The position numbers and the translations under genes were made by a program. Shown here piece by piece: positions 1 to 6,628 of a stretch of 64,000 nt of DNA (its first letter is position 1; each line of letters opens with the position of its first letter). The stretch lies in assembly GCA_963784425.1 (NCBI GenBank), contig CAWARM010000011.1, positions 930,001 to 994,000 of the forward strand. Direction: 5' to 3'. The notes below the pieces were generated by a model that was not told where the DNA came from, searched no databases, and saw nothing but the letters and a program-made list of their open reading frames with translations. Origin of the DNA: SHZL01 sp963784425 (GTDB taxonomy: Bacteria; Pseudomonadota; Gammaproteobacteria; Xanthomonadales; SZUA-36).

Positions 1-44
1 AAAACCAGCGCAAAGCCGCAGTCCGGCAAGGATGCGCGTGAGCT

Positions 45-1577
45 TCAGTACAACTCAGCTTCTACCAGGAAACGAACCGCGACGTCCGGCGTAGAGTGGG
101 TCAGGCCGGCAAGAATCCTGCCTGCCAGGCGAACATCGACGGCCCGTCCCCCATCCGGATTTGCCCCAGCAAGGCGGGACCGATCTGCAATTCGTCTTCG
201 GACCAATACAGTTCGACGCCAGGCTCGAAGGCCGGGCTGATGCGCCGCTGCAGGCGCGTGGCGAATTCCCATTCGACTCCTTCGTTCCCGCTCAAGGGCG
301 ACCGCAAGGATCAGGTTGCTGGTCCAAACTTGACGACCGAACTCCGTTTGCACCAGGGGGCCGAATTCGAACTTGTCTGCGGCATCGTCTTCCAGCGCGT
401 GGGAGTATTCCAGCAGCACGCCCCAGTCGAATGCATATTCCCCTTGCTCGGTGAGCTGGATGATGTTCTCCCACTCCACCGCTTCCAGCTTGCCACCCTC
501 CTGACCAGATTGTTCATATTCCAGCACGGCCTCAGTGAACCAGTGCGGAGTGAATCCATGTCCAATATCAAGCTTGTAGGTACCCGAGCCATCCACTTCA
601 TCGTTATCGTTGGCATCATCGTCAAAATTGTAATGCCCGCGGAATTCAAGCTCGGTTTCACCGAAGTCGACAATGGGCGAGTAAATCTTGTGACTTGCCG
701 ACGCCTGGCTGGAATGCAGCACGCCAAAGCCGGCAAACACAAATGTAGCAAGGGCCAGGGCCATGCGAGGATGGCCCTTGCTCTTGCGGGGCAGCGCCAT
801 CAGGCTCCAGATCAGAATAAAGGTAGAAACCCAGAAGACGATTTGCATGCCGCTGGGACGGGCGGTATAGCCCAGCAAGGAATGCAGCAGCCGGCCCATT
901 ACGCTGCCATCAGTGAGCAGCGCGTTGCTGTCCCAAATCGGTTCCTGCAAAGCGGGAATGTACCCTGCCTGCACCAGGAATCCTGCCGCCTGCGCAGCCA
1001 GGCCGGCGGCCAAAACAAGAATCAGACCGCTGGTAGCAGTGAACAGGTGACGCACGGGAATGCGCATTAACCCGAGGTAGAGCAGCACTCCGAACAGGGC
1101 GCCGGCAGCAAGACCCGCGGCAGCCCCAGCAAGCACCTGTGTGGCTTGGGTGTCGCCGGCCATGATGCCGGTAAGAAACAGCACGACTTCAGAGCCCTCC
1201 CGCAGCACGGCCAGGCCCACCACGATGGCAAGCGCGCTCATGTGCCGTTCACCTTCATGCACCGCCCTGCCGACGTGATTGACCTGCGCGGAGAGCTCGC
1301 GGCCGTGACTGGCCATCCAGATGTTGTGCCAGCCCAGCATCACGCATGCGGCCAGCAAGACACAGGCATTGAACAATTCCTGCCCCGTGCCTTCGGCCAT
1401 CTCGGAAATCTGCTGCGCGAACAACGCGACCACGATCGCTCCGGCGATACCCGCCAGCACACCCAGGTTCACCCACAAACCGCGATGCCGGAGCCCGCGG
1501 GTTGCGGTCAGGACAATGCTGATAATAAGAGCCGCTTCCAGGCTTTCGCGAAACAGGATAATTGCCGAGGCAAACAT
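45..1577 (-). CDS. FTR1-family high-affinity iron permease with C-terminal beta-rich extension
   Basis: Residues 1-265 form an FTR1/EfeU-type inner-membrane iron permease: several hydrophobic segments and two REXXE motifs, RESLE at residues 10-14 and REGSE at 126-130, which in this family bind ferric iron during transport. At residue 272 (near 764) a stretch resembling a fresh signal peptide (MALALATFVFAGFGV, then QASA) begins, followed by acidic, strand-rich sequence ending in FLVEAELY, as in an outer-membrane barrel. This may be a true fusion or two genes whose stop/start was lost. Near 300 the coding frame shifts by one and returns near 105-120, because the good protein continues in another frame between those points. 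It follows the cupredoxin gene on the same strand and lies in the Fur-type divergon. The 44 bases after the stop could begin another gene, but too little is present to call it. Confidence 0.85.
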   Translation of the reverse strand: MFASAIILFRESLEAALIISIVLTATRGLRHRGLWVNLGVLAGIAGAIVVALFAQQISEMAEGTGQELFNACVLLAACVMLGWHNIWMASHGRELSAQVNHVGRAVHEGERHMSALAIVVGLAVLREGSEVVLFLTGIMAGDTQATQVLAGAAAGLAAGALFGVLLYLGLMRIPVRHLFTATSGLILVLAAGLAAQAAGFLVQAGYIPALQEPIWDSNALLTDGSVMGRLLHSLLGYTARPSGMQIVFWVSTFILIWSLMALPRKSKGHPRMALALATFVFAGFGVLHSSQASASHKIYSPIVDFGETELEFRGHYNFDDDANDNDEVDGSGTYKLDIGHGFTPHWFTEAVLEYEQSGQEGGKLEAVEWENIIQLTEQGEYAFDWGVLLEYSHALEDDAADKFEFGPLVQTEFGRQVWTSNLILAVALERERRSRMGIRHAPAAAHQPGLRAWRRTVLVRRRIADRSRLAGANPDGGRAVDVRLAGRILAGLTHSTPDVAVRFLVEAELY

Positions 1578-1591
1578 GCTCTATTCTCCTT

Positions 1592-1909
1592 TCAGGGCGA
1601 CGTGACGACGAGGACGCCTTGTGCAGTAGCCTGGTTGAATTCCCCGAAGAACGGATATTCGCCAGCCTCCAGTGGGCCAACGAACACGGTGGCCTTGCTG
1701 TTGCCCATGATGACTTTCTCCCGATTGAATTCGTAACTTTCAAACTCTTCCGGCGTCGGGTCCTGGTTGTCAACGATCAGCTTGACCTTGACGCCGGCTG
1801 GCACCTCCACCCGAGCCGGGTGGAACTGATGATCCTTGATGATGATGTCGAACACCGGCGATGTCGGCACTGGCCTGGCTGCACGCCAAAGGACCAGCCC
1901 AACAGACAC
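1592..1909 (-). CDS. Cupredoxin-domain periplasmic protein paired with FTR1
   Basis: A 105-residue reading frame with a single cupredoxin-like domain (FDIIIKDHQFHPARVEVPAG near residues 20-39, and a C-terminal PLEAGEYPFFGEF strand). Such proteins accompany FTR1 permeases and are thought to bind or oxidise iron/copper in the periplasm for uptake. The GTG start at 1909 is unlikely to be the natural one. Just upstream, other frames encode a hydrophobic run (TAGLLSLCLLGW) resembling a signal peptide, so one or more indels probably separate the leader from the mature part. The usual Cys/Met copper ligands are not obvious in the C-terminal half. It ends 14 bp before the permease start and is almost certainly cotranscribed with it. 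Confidence 0.75.
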   Translation of the reverse strand: MSVGLVLWRAARPVPTSPVFDIIIKDHQFHPARVEVPAGVKVKLIVDNQDPTPEEFESYEFNREKVIMGNSKATVFVGPLEAGEYPFFGEFNQATAQGVLVVTSP

Positions 1910-2010
1910 AGGCTCAATAGCCCGGCAGTGACATTGAAAAGATCGTTCTACGCAACTGCGTTTACCTCCGTCTGCACTAGTTTCAGCAACAACTGAATGA
2001 CTGAAGTCTA

Positions 2011-2029
2011 AATGATAATGATTATCATT
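2011..2029. promoter_or_regulatory. Fur box (perfect 9-1-9 palindrome)
   Basis: AATGATAAT-G-ATTATCATT is an exact inverted repeat that matches the classical Fur operator (GATAATGATAATCATTATC) closely. It lies about 100 bp upstream of the cupredoxin/FTR1 pair (minus) and 69 bp upstream of the SirB-like gene (plus), so Fur-Fe(II) would be expected to repress both directions when iron is sufficient. Confidence 0.88.
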
Positions 2030-2097
2030 TGTATATGCAAGCTCTCGTTCTGCAACCTCCCGTCCATCCCCACAACTTTCGTGGCAGACTGTCCACC

Positions 2098-2493
2098 ATG
2101 GACTATCTGCTATTCAAAAACCTGCATATGAGCCTGGCGCTGATCAGCGTCGCCGGATTCGCATTGCGCTGGACCTGGCGCATGCAGCAATCACCATGGG
2201 CGTTCACCCGGGCAGCGCGCGTCATCCCTCACGTGGTCGACACCCTGCTATTGATCAGCGCCTTCGCGATGATCGCATTGGCAGATCAAGTGCCCGTGGG
2301 CATGGACTGGTTGAGCGCCAAGATAGCTGGCCTGGTGGTGTACATCCTGCTGGGAATAGTTGCCATGCGCACAGCGCCGGTAAAATCCCGATCAGTGCCG
2401 GCGTTTGTCGCTGCCGTGCTGGTTTTTTGCTGGATCGTCAGCGTAGCGGTGAGCAAGTCACCCTTGGGCTTCCTATCCTGGGTTAACAGCTGA
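2098..2493 (+). CDS. SirB-family integral membrane protein
   Basis: About 131 residues starting MDYLLFKNLHMSLALIS, with four hydrophobic segments spread over the whole length (near residues 8-25, 45-62, 72-90 and 100-120). The opening LLFKNLHM and the overall pattern match the SirB (invasion-regulator) family of small inner-membrane proteins, whose function is poorly known. The ATG at 2098 is preferred over an upstream in-frame ATG at 2029 that would lie inside the Fur box and add a non-membrane leader. It starts 69 bp after the Fur box and its 3' end overlaps the convergent esterase by about 20 bp. Confidence 0.75.
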   Translation: MDYLLFKNLHMSLALISVAGFALRWTWRMQQSPWAFTRAARVIPHVVDTLLLISAFAMIALADQVPVGMDWLSAKIAGLVVYILLGIVAMRTAPVKSRSVPAFVAAVLVFCWIVSVAVSKSPLGFLSWVNS

Positions 2494-3408
2494 GCTTTCG
2501 GTCTTATCCGCCGGGGCTGGATGCCGCTCAACGAATTGCACCAGTTCGCCTATACCTTGCTGCGCCTCAGGCAGGAAAGCGAACAGGGTGAAGTCATGCG
2601 GCATTCCCGGCCAGATGCTGAGCTGCGTAGTGACTCCCTCGCGCTTTGCCTTGGCCGCGGCCAGCACACTGTTATCCAGCATGAGTTCAGCCCCGCTGAC
2701 CTGGAACATCAGCGGCGGAAAGCCAGTGAAATCCCCCCAATAGGGACTGGCCAGCGGGTCCGTGGGGGAGGTATCCACCAGGTACCAATTTCGGAACAGG
2801 AATAGAGAGGTAATCCGGAACATTGCATCACTGCGACGATTATCCACTACGGAACGGCCCATGGTCGCCAGGTCCGTTGCCGCGGAGAGCAACAGGCAGC
2901 AGCGCGGCATGTTCTTGCCCGCTTGTCGTATCTGGCCCAGCAGGCCCAGGGCCAAGGCCCCGCCCGCCGAATCACCTGTGAGTACCACGCTGGCGGGATC
3001 CACACCGGACTGCAGCAAACCGTGCCAGGCAGCCAAACAATCTTCACTCGCAGCCGGAAACGGGTGTTCCGGCGCCAGGCGGTAGTGCGGCATCACCACG
3101 TCCATGCCCAGTGCCAGGGCCAGGCGGGCAGCCAGGCCGGTGTGCAGATTGGGCGTCTCCACGCACCATGCGCCACCGTGTATGAAGAAGACGGTGCCCA
3201 TAGTGCTTGCGGATGCCAGCCTGATCCACCGCACCGGAATTCCGCCCAGGGATTGCTGCTGGACCTGCACTCCCTTGGGCAATTTTGCAAACCACTGGTC
3301 TGCACGAGCGACCTTGCGGCGGATGTCGGCAATCGTGCGCTTGCCGGGATGTCTTCGGGCTGCAACCTTGAGAAACACGTTGAAGAGCCGCGTCTGCCAA
3401 CTAATCAT
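2473..3408 (-). CDS. Alpha/beta hydrolase, hormone-sensitive-lipase (class IV) esterase
   Basis: A full-length 311-residue esterase of the HSL/class IV type. Visible hallmarks: oxyanion-hole motif HGGAW at 77-81, the family block YRLAPEHPFPA at 109-119, the nucleophile elbow GDSAGG at 145-150 (Ser147), a probable acid Asp245 and catalytic His271 in GMPHDF. It would hydrolyse short to medium acyl esters, probably in the cytoplasm since no signal peptide is apparent. It is convergent with the SirB gene and divergent from the Cys-rich gene. Substrate cannot be deduced. Confidence 0.88.
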   Translation of the reverse strand: MISWQTRLFNVFLKVAARRHPGKRTIADIRRKVARADQWFAKLPKGVQVQQQSLGGIPVRWIRLASASTMGTVFFIHGGAWCVETPNLHTGLAARLALALGMDVVMPHYRLAPEHPFPAASEDCLAAWHGLLQSGVDPASVVLTGDSAGGALALGLLGQIRQAGKNMPRCCLLLSAATDLATMGRSVVDNRRSDAMFRITSLFLFRNWYLVDTSPTDPLASPYWGDFTGFPPLMFQVSGAELMLDNSVLAAAKAKREGVTTQLSIWPGMPHDFTLFAFLPEAQQGIGELVQFVERHPAPADKTESSAVNPG

Positions 3409-3572
3409 GATTTTGAAATTCCTCTTGCACTGATCAATATCATCCTCCCAATCATGGCTCTTCGGCTACAATGGGTGGGTATCTTTCGATACTTTGCACT
3501 CATCCGGAGCAGCAGCCATTAGTTTGTGGTCCGGCATGCTGACTTCATTAATTTTCCAGGAGAAGCCAAGAA

Positions 3573-3980
3573 ATGAAGAGAACGACCCTGTTTAATATCT
3601 GTGCCGCCGCATGTGTAACTTTTGCTTTCGGCACTGCCAGCGCGCAAGACCTTGTTGCCAAAGTGCAGAAAGGCTGTGCCAGTGAAATTAAGCAATATTG
3701 CCAAGGAGTGACCCTGGGCGAAGGCCGGCTGGCGGCATGTTTCTATGCCCACGAAGACAAACTCTCGAACCAGTGCCAATACACCTTGTATGAAGCTGCG
3801 TCCCAACTGGAAGCGGCAGAAGTGGTCCTGAACTACTTTGTCGAGCAGTGCGGCAGCGATATTGTAAAACTGTGCAAGGATGTAGCAGCGGGCGAAGGAC
3901 GAATTCTTGCTTGCCTGACTTCTCAGTCCACTGCGCTTAGTGCTTCCTGTTCAAAGGCCATCACGAACGTTACGGAGTAA
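3573..3980 (+). CDS. Periplasmic cysteine-rich-repeat protein
   Basis: A 135-residue secreted protein: signal peptide MKRTTLFNICAAACVTFAFG ending at about Ala24-Gln25, then two similar repeats of roughly 55 residues. Each carries a conserved Cys pattern (GCASEIKQYCQGV...GRLAACFYAH...NQC and QCGSDIVKLCKDV...GRILACLTSQ...ASC). The spacing recalls the Cys-rich GLG1-type repeat found in small bacterial periplasmic proteins. Eight mature cysteines suggest disulfides or metal binding. The upstream region 3409-3572 carries its promoter and that of the divergent esterase, and a strong terminator follows. Function is unknown. Confidence 0.8.
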   Translation: MKRTTLFNICAAACVTFAFGTASAQDLVAKVQKGCASEIKQYCQGVTLGEGRLAACFYAHEDKLSNQCQYTLYEAASQLEAAEVVLNYFVEQCGSDIVKLCKDVAAGEGRILACLTSQSTALSASCSKAITNVTE

Positions 3981-3998
3981 GAACGGCGGCTTTGGGCA

Positions 3999-4028
3999 AA
4001 AAAAGCCCCGCGCTATGCGGGGCTTTTT
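3999..4028 (+). terminator. Rho-independent terminator of the Cys-rich gene
   Basis: A GC-rich stem AGCCCCGC/GCGGGGCT with a five-base loop, flanked by A-run and T-run so the stem extends through A:T pairs. It begins about 18 bp after the stop codon at 3980 and could act in both directions. Confidence 0.85.
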
Positions 4029-4039
4029 CATTTATGGTG

Positions 4040-4106
4040 GGGGGGATAGTTAAAAACCATCCCTGGTTTTTGCCATGCGGGCGCACTGCGTGCGACTAAA
4101 TTCGCT
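4040..4106. repeat. Divergent copy of the tRNA-linked hairpin repeat
   Basis: This stretch shares GCGGGCGCACTGCGTGCGAC and flanking ATCCCTGG...AAATTCGCT with the two repeat units next to tRNA-Gln (4967-5050 and 5183-5270) but has no tRNA sequence beside it. It lies in the 4029-4262 gap between the terminator and the HigB remnant. The rest of that gap shows no gene. Confidence 0.6.
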
Positions 4107-4223
4107 ACTTTCCTCTCGCTCACTTACCGACTTCCTACACCAATCAATAGGTTTTTCGCACTGCTCAGCAGAGTTTCCTGCGACAACATGGGCTGCTGGA
4201 AATACTAATTGTTTGTTGAGACG

Positions 4224-4259
4224 TTATTCCTTGTGAGTTATATTCCATAAAAGGAATTA
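4224..4259 (+). promoter_or_regulatory. Possible operator/promoter of the HigBA remnant
   Basis: ATTCCTT at 4226-4232 and AAGGAAT at 4251-4257 form an inverted repeat around TATATTCCATA, ending just before the GTG at 4263. The position fits an operator bound by a HigA-type antitoxin. This is inference from position and symmetry only. Confidence 0.35.
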
Positions 4260-4262
4260 TCA

Positions 4263-4349
4263 GTGATCTATGAAGTCGAGTTTACTGATGAATTTGAATC
4301 GTGGTGGACGCAATCTCTATCTGAAGCGGAGCAGGATGAAGTTGCGGCA
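4263..4349 (+). pseudogene. HigB-like toxin remnant (N-terminal 29 codons)
   Basis: From a GTG start, IYEVEFTDEFESWW followed by SLSEAEQDEVAA matches the start of HigB/Gp49-type ribosome-dependent mRNA interferases, normally around 100-120 residues. After codon 29 the similarity stops and the frame runs directly into the ribosome-binding site and start of the antitoxin gene. Most of the toxin, including the catalytic C-terminal part, is therefore missing, apparently by an internal deletion that kept the antitoxin's translation signals. Confidence 0.7.
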
Positions 4350-4362
4350 AGGGAGAAATCGA

Positions 4363-4701
4363 GTGGCAAAGTCATTCGAACAATTAGGCAGCAAGTTATC
4401 GCCGGAACGGCGCGCGAAAGTTGCTGCCAGAACTCAATTTTTACTTGATGACCTGCTGTTACAGGAAATCCGGTTGGCTAGAAAGCTTTCTCAGCAGGAA
4501 GTGGCGCGCAAAGTGAATGTGAACCAGGCGGCAGTTTCCAAGATGGAGCATCGAACCGATTTGTATATTTCCACATTACGCAAGCACATCGAAGCGATGG
4601 GCGGCGTTTTGACTTTGCTGGCTGAGTTCGCGGAAGGGCGGTATTTGATTAACGACCTGGGTGGTCTTGGTGATCCGGAAAATCAGGGAAAACCTGCCTG
4701 A
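4363..4701 (+). CDS. HigA-type XRE-family antitoxin (orphan)
   Basis: About 112 residues from a GTG at 4363 with GGGAGA about 7 bp upstream; the reading frame is open further 5' but that part is the toxin in another frame. A helix-turn-helix is clear: ARKLSQQEVARKVNVNQAAV followed by SKMEHR, then the family-typical TLRKHIEAMGGVLTLLAEF. It should bind DNA and would normally neutralise HigB and autorepress the operon. With the toxin deleted it probably persists as a stand-alone regulator or remnant. The call of HigA family is firm; present activity is unknown. Confidence 0.82.
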   Translation: MAKSFEQLGSKLSPERRAKVAARTQFLLDDLLLQEIRLARKLSQQEVARKVNVNQAAVSKMEHRTDLYISTLRKHIEAMGGVLTLLAEFAEGRYLINDLGGLGDPENQGKPA

Positions 4702-4814
4702 ACTCTAAGGTTAGGCAATTGGATTCTAGATGCATTTGCTACTCAATTACGGGGGGACGTCGCTTTTATGTACGATTTCTATTCTTAGCTAACTTTTTGT
4801 GTTTATTGTGTTAT

Positions 4815-4888
4815 TGGCTGGGGGGGAGGGATTCGAACCCCCGCTGGCGGAGTCAGAGTCCGCAGTCCTACCACTAGACGACCCCCCA
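4815..4888 (-). tRNA. tRNA-Gln (anticodon CTG)
   Basis: A 74-nt cloverleaf on the minus strand with encoded CCA end. Acceptor strands TGGGGGG and CCCCCCA pair fully. The anticodon stem GCGGA/TCCGC encloses loop CTCTGAC, giving anticodon CTG for codon CAG. The T-arm is GGGGG-TTCGAAT-CCCTC. It is the only complete copy; two 5' fragments lie upstream on the same strand. Confidence 0.93.
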
Positions 4889-5048
4889 AACTTTCCTGAA
4901 AAATCTTCTGAACCCGGGATCGAGTCTACCTGTTTAATATCGCTACAGTCGAGTAGATGGTTTGACGGGGAGGGATAGTCTCAGACCATCCCTGGTCTTC
5001 GCCCTGCGGGCGCACTGCGTGCGACCAAATTCGCTCCCGGCGAATTTG

Positions 5049-5104
5049 TCGAACCCCCGCTGGCGGAGTCAGAGTCCGCAGTCCTACCACTAGACGACCC
5101 CCCA
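5049..5104 (-). pseudogene. Truncated tRNA-Gln copy 2 (5' 56 nt)
   Basis: Identical to tRNA-Gln from its first base through the TTCGA of the T-loop, then continues as CAAATTCGC...GCGAATTTG instead of the T-stem and acceptor 3' strands. It cannot form a mature tRNA as it stands. Confidence 0.85.
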
Positions 5105-5268
5105 AGTTTTCCTGAGAAATTTTTGAACCCGGGATCGAGTCTACCTGTTTAATATCGCTGCCGAGTCGAGTGGATAGTTTGGCCGGGGGAAGGCATAGTC
5201 TCGGACTTCCTGGTCTTCGCCCTGCGGGCGCACTGTGTGCGACCAAATCGGCAATCCTGCGCGATTTG

Positions 5269-5324
5269 TCGAACCCCCGCTGGCGGAGTCAGAGTCCGCA
5301 GTCCTACCACTAGACGACCCCCCA
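5269..5324 (-). pseudogene. Truncated tRNA-Gln copy 3 (5' 56 nt)
   Basis: Same 56-nt identity and same break point inside the T-loop as copy 2, followed by CAAATCG...CGATTTG. It is the copy closest to rpsI, 27 bp beyond that gene's stop codon and on the same strand. Confidence 0.85.
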
Positions 5325-5351
5325 TTTGAGGTCGTGGACCGTAGTGCCGGA

Positions 5352-5744
5352 TTAGCGCTTACTGAACTGCGTAGCGCGTCTTGCCTTATGCAGGCCGACT
5401 TTCTTGCGCTCCACTTCACGCGAGTCACGAGTTACATAACCCGCTTTGCGCAGTGGCTTGCGCAGCTCACCATCGTATTCCATCAGGGCGCGGGTCAAGC
5501 CCAGGCGAATTGCGCCAGCCTGGCCGGAGATCCCGCCGCCTTCCACGGTAGCCTTGACATCCCATTTGTCAGCCATTTCTATCTTTTCCAGCGGCTGACG
5601 TACCACCATGCAGGATGTTTCGCGACCGAAGAACTCGTCCAGCGGACGGTCGTTGACGATGATTTTGCCCGTGCCACGGGTCATGAATACACGCGCTGAC
5701 GATGATTTACGCCGGCCGGTTCCGTAATACTGTTCGCTTGCCAT
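5352..5744 (-). CDS. rpsI: 30S ribosomal protein S9
   Basis: A full-length 130-residue S9, with the typical start YYGTGRRKSSSARVFMTRGTG, a central basic region, and the conserved C-terminal tail ending QFSKR that reaches the ribosomal P site. It lies 23 bp downstream of rplM in the standard L13-S9 operon. The sequence is intact, unlike many accessory genes nearby. The 3' side runs directly into the truncated tRNA-Gln copies without an evident terminator, so read-through into the tRNA array is plausible. Confidence 0.97.
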   Translation of the reverse strand: MASEQYYGTGRRKSSSARVFMTRGTGKIIVNDRPLDEFFGRETSCMVVRQPLEKIEMADKWDVKATVEGGGISGQAGAIRLGLTRALMEYDGELRKPLRKAGYVTRDSREVERKKVGLHKARRATQFSKR

Positions 5745-5767
5745 ATCAGGTATCCGTAATGTCGGGT

Positions 5768-6196
5768 TCAGACTTCGAGCGGTTTAGGCTGCTGTGCGCT
5801 GTGCGGATGTTCGGCGCCGGCATAGACATGCAATTTGCGGAACATGGTGCGACCCAGGGATCTCTTGGGTAGCATGCCCTTGACCGCGGCCTGGAGGACG
5901 CGCTCCGGGTGCTCTTGTAATTGCTTGCCGAGGTTGATGGATTTCAGGTTGCCGATGTAACCGGTGTGGTGGTGATACATCTTGTCGTTGAGCTTGTTAC
6001 CGGTCACCCGGACTTTTTCGGCATTGATCACGACAATATAGTCGCCTGTGTCCATGTGGGGCGTAAACATGGGTTTGTGCTTACCGCGCAGGCGGCTTGC
6101 TATGACGGTCGCCAATCTGCCCAGTGTTTTGCCTGTCGCATCGACCAGGTACCAGTCGCGCGTGATGGTTGATGGCGTTGCTGTAAACGTCTTCAT
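5768..6196 (-). CDS. rplM: 50S ribosomal protein L13
   Basis: A full-length 142-residue L13. It shows WYLVDATGKTLGRLATVIAS near residues 16-35, the DYIVVINAEKVRVTGNK block and MLPKRSLGRTM, all family hallmarks of this large-subunit protein. First gene of the rplM-rpsI operon, preceded by a recognisable sigma70-type promoter at 6239-6267. Confidence 0.97.
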   Translation of the reverse strand: MKTFTATPSTITRDWYLVDATGKTLGRLATVIASRLRGKHKPMFTPHMDTGDYIVVINAEKVRVTGNKLNDKMYHHHTGYIGNLKSINLGKQLQEHPERVLQAAVKGMLPKRSLGRTMFRKLHVYAGAEHPHSAQQPKPLEV

Positions 6197-6238
6197 GAAA
6201 TTCTCTTGACGGCAAAAGGCCGCGGGTGAAGGGCGGGA

Positions 6239-6267
6239 ATTCTACTGGCTTATGCGCGCAGATTCAA
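6239..6267 (-). promoter_or_regulatory. Sigma70-type promoter of rplM-rpsI
   Basis: Reading the minus strand: -35 TTGAAT, a 17-bp spacer and -10 TAGAAT, located about 45 bp upstream of the rplM ATG. Confidence 0.7.
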
Positions 6268-6311
6268 CTGCAAAGCTGCTTTGTTCCCCTTTATCTCGAT
6301 TCTGCTTTTGT

Positions 6312-6626
6312 TCAGATTTTCAGCCTTTCTACCGGTTTTCCCCCCAGCAAATGCGATTCGATGATCTCATCGACATCGCTTTCGTCCACGTAGGTGTACC
6401 AGGTTCCTTCCGGATACACCACGCACACGGGGCCCTCTTCGCAGCGATCCAGGCAACCCGCTGAGTTCACCCGTATCAATCCGGCACCGGATTGTCCCAG
6501 TTCCTTGACACGTTTTTTTGCATACTCGCGCATGGCTTCCGACCCACAACGATTGCAGGAGGGCCGGTCCGTCCCGGCCCCCCTGTCGTTGGTACAGAAA
6601 AAAACGTGTTTTTGGTAATAGCTCAT
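6312..6626 (-). CDS. Thioredoxin-like [2Fe-2S] ferredoxin
   Basis: A 104-residue cytoplasmic protein of the thioredoxin-like [2Fe-2S] ferredoxin family. It has FFCTNDRG (Cys11), SCNRCG (Cys24, Cys27), the second ligand pair in AGCLDRCEEGP (Cys58, Cys62) and the WYTYVDESDVDEIIESH ending usual for these short ferredoxins. It probably carries electrons for an unidentified partner. Its start follows the DUF481 stop by two bases, so the two are cotranscribed. Confidence 0.85.
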   Translation of the reverse strand: MSYYQKHVFFCTNDRGAGTDRPSCNRCGSEAMREYAKKRVKELGQSGAGLIRVNSAGCLDRCEEGPVCVVYPEGTWYTYVDESDVDEIIESHLLGGKPVERLKI

Positions 6627-6628
6627 GT

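Larger units (their letters stand above)
4833..5324 (-). repeat. Tandem repeat of tRNA-Gln 5' part plus hairpin spacer
   Basis: The first 56 nt of tRNA-Gln occur three times with 5' ends at 4888, 5104 and 5324, spaced 216 and 220 bp. Spacers of 160-164 bp are clearly homologous (shared AACCCGGGATCGAGTCTACC, TGTTTAATATCGCT) but have diverged by substitutions and small indels. Within each spacer lie TGGTC/GACCA enclosing two small hairpins (GCCC-TGC-GGGC and GCAC-TGY-GTGC) and a further hairpin CAAAT.../...ATTTG abutting the truncated T-loop. The array ends 27 bp after the rpsI stop codon. Confidence 0.85.

Noticed and set aside
96..1070. Long open frame on the plus strand opposite the FTR1 gene
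   Set aside because: It is antisense to a clear permease with REXXE motifs and has no protein-family character.
2029..2097. Upstream start of the SirB-like gene
   Set aside because: It would place the start codon inside the Fur palindrome and add a non-membrane leader.
4833..5324. CRISPR array
   Set aside because: Only three repeat units, 56-nt repeats identical to a tRNA, and homologous spacers; no cas genes.
4815..5324. Integration site of a genomic island at tRNA-Gln
   Set aside because: The duplicated part is the tRNA 5' end rather than the 3' end, and no integrase or island genes are adjacent.
4926..5428. Small minus-strand frames across the tRNA repeats
   Set aside because: They consist of tRNA and hairpin repeat sequence; similar peptides arise only because the DNA is repeated.
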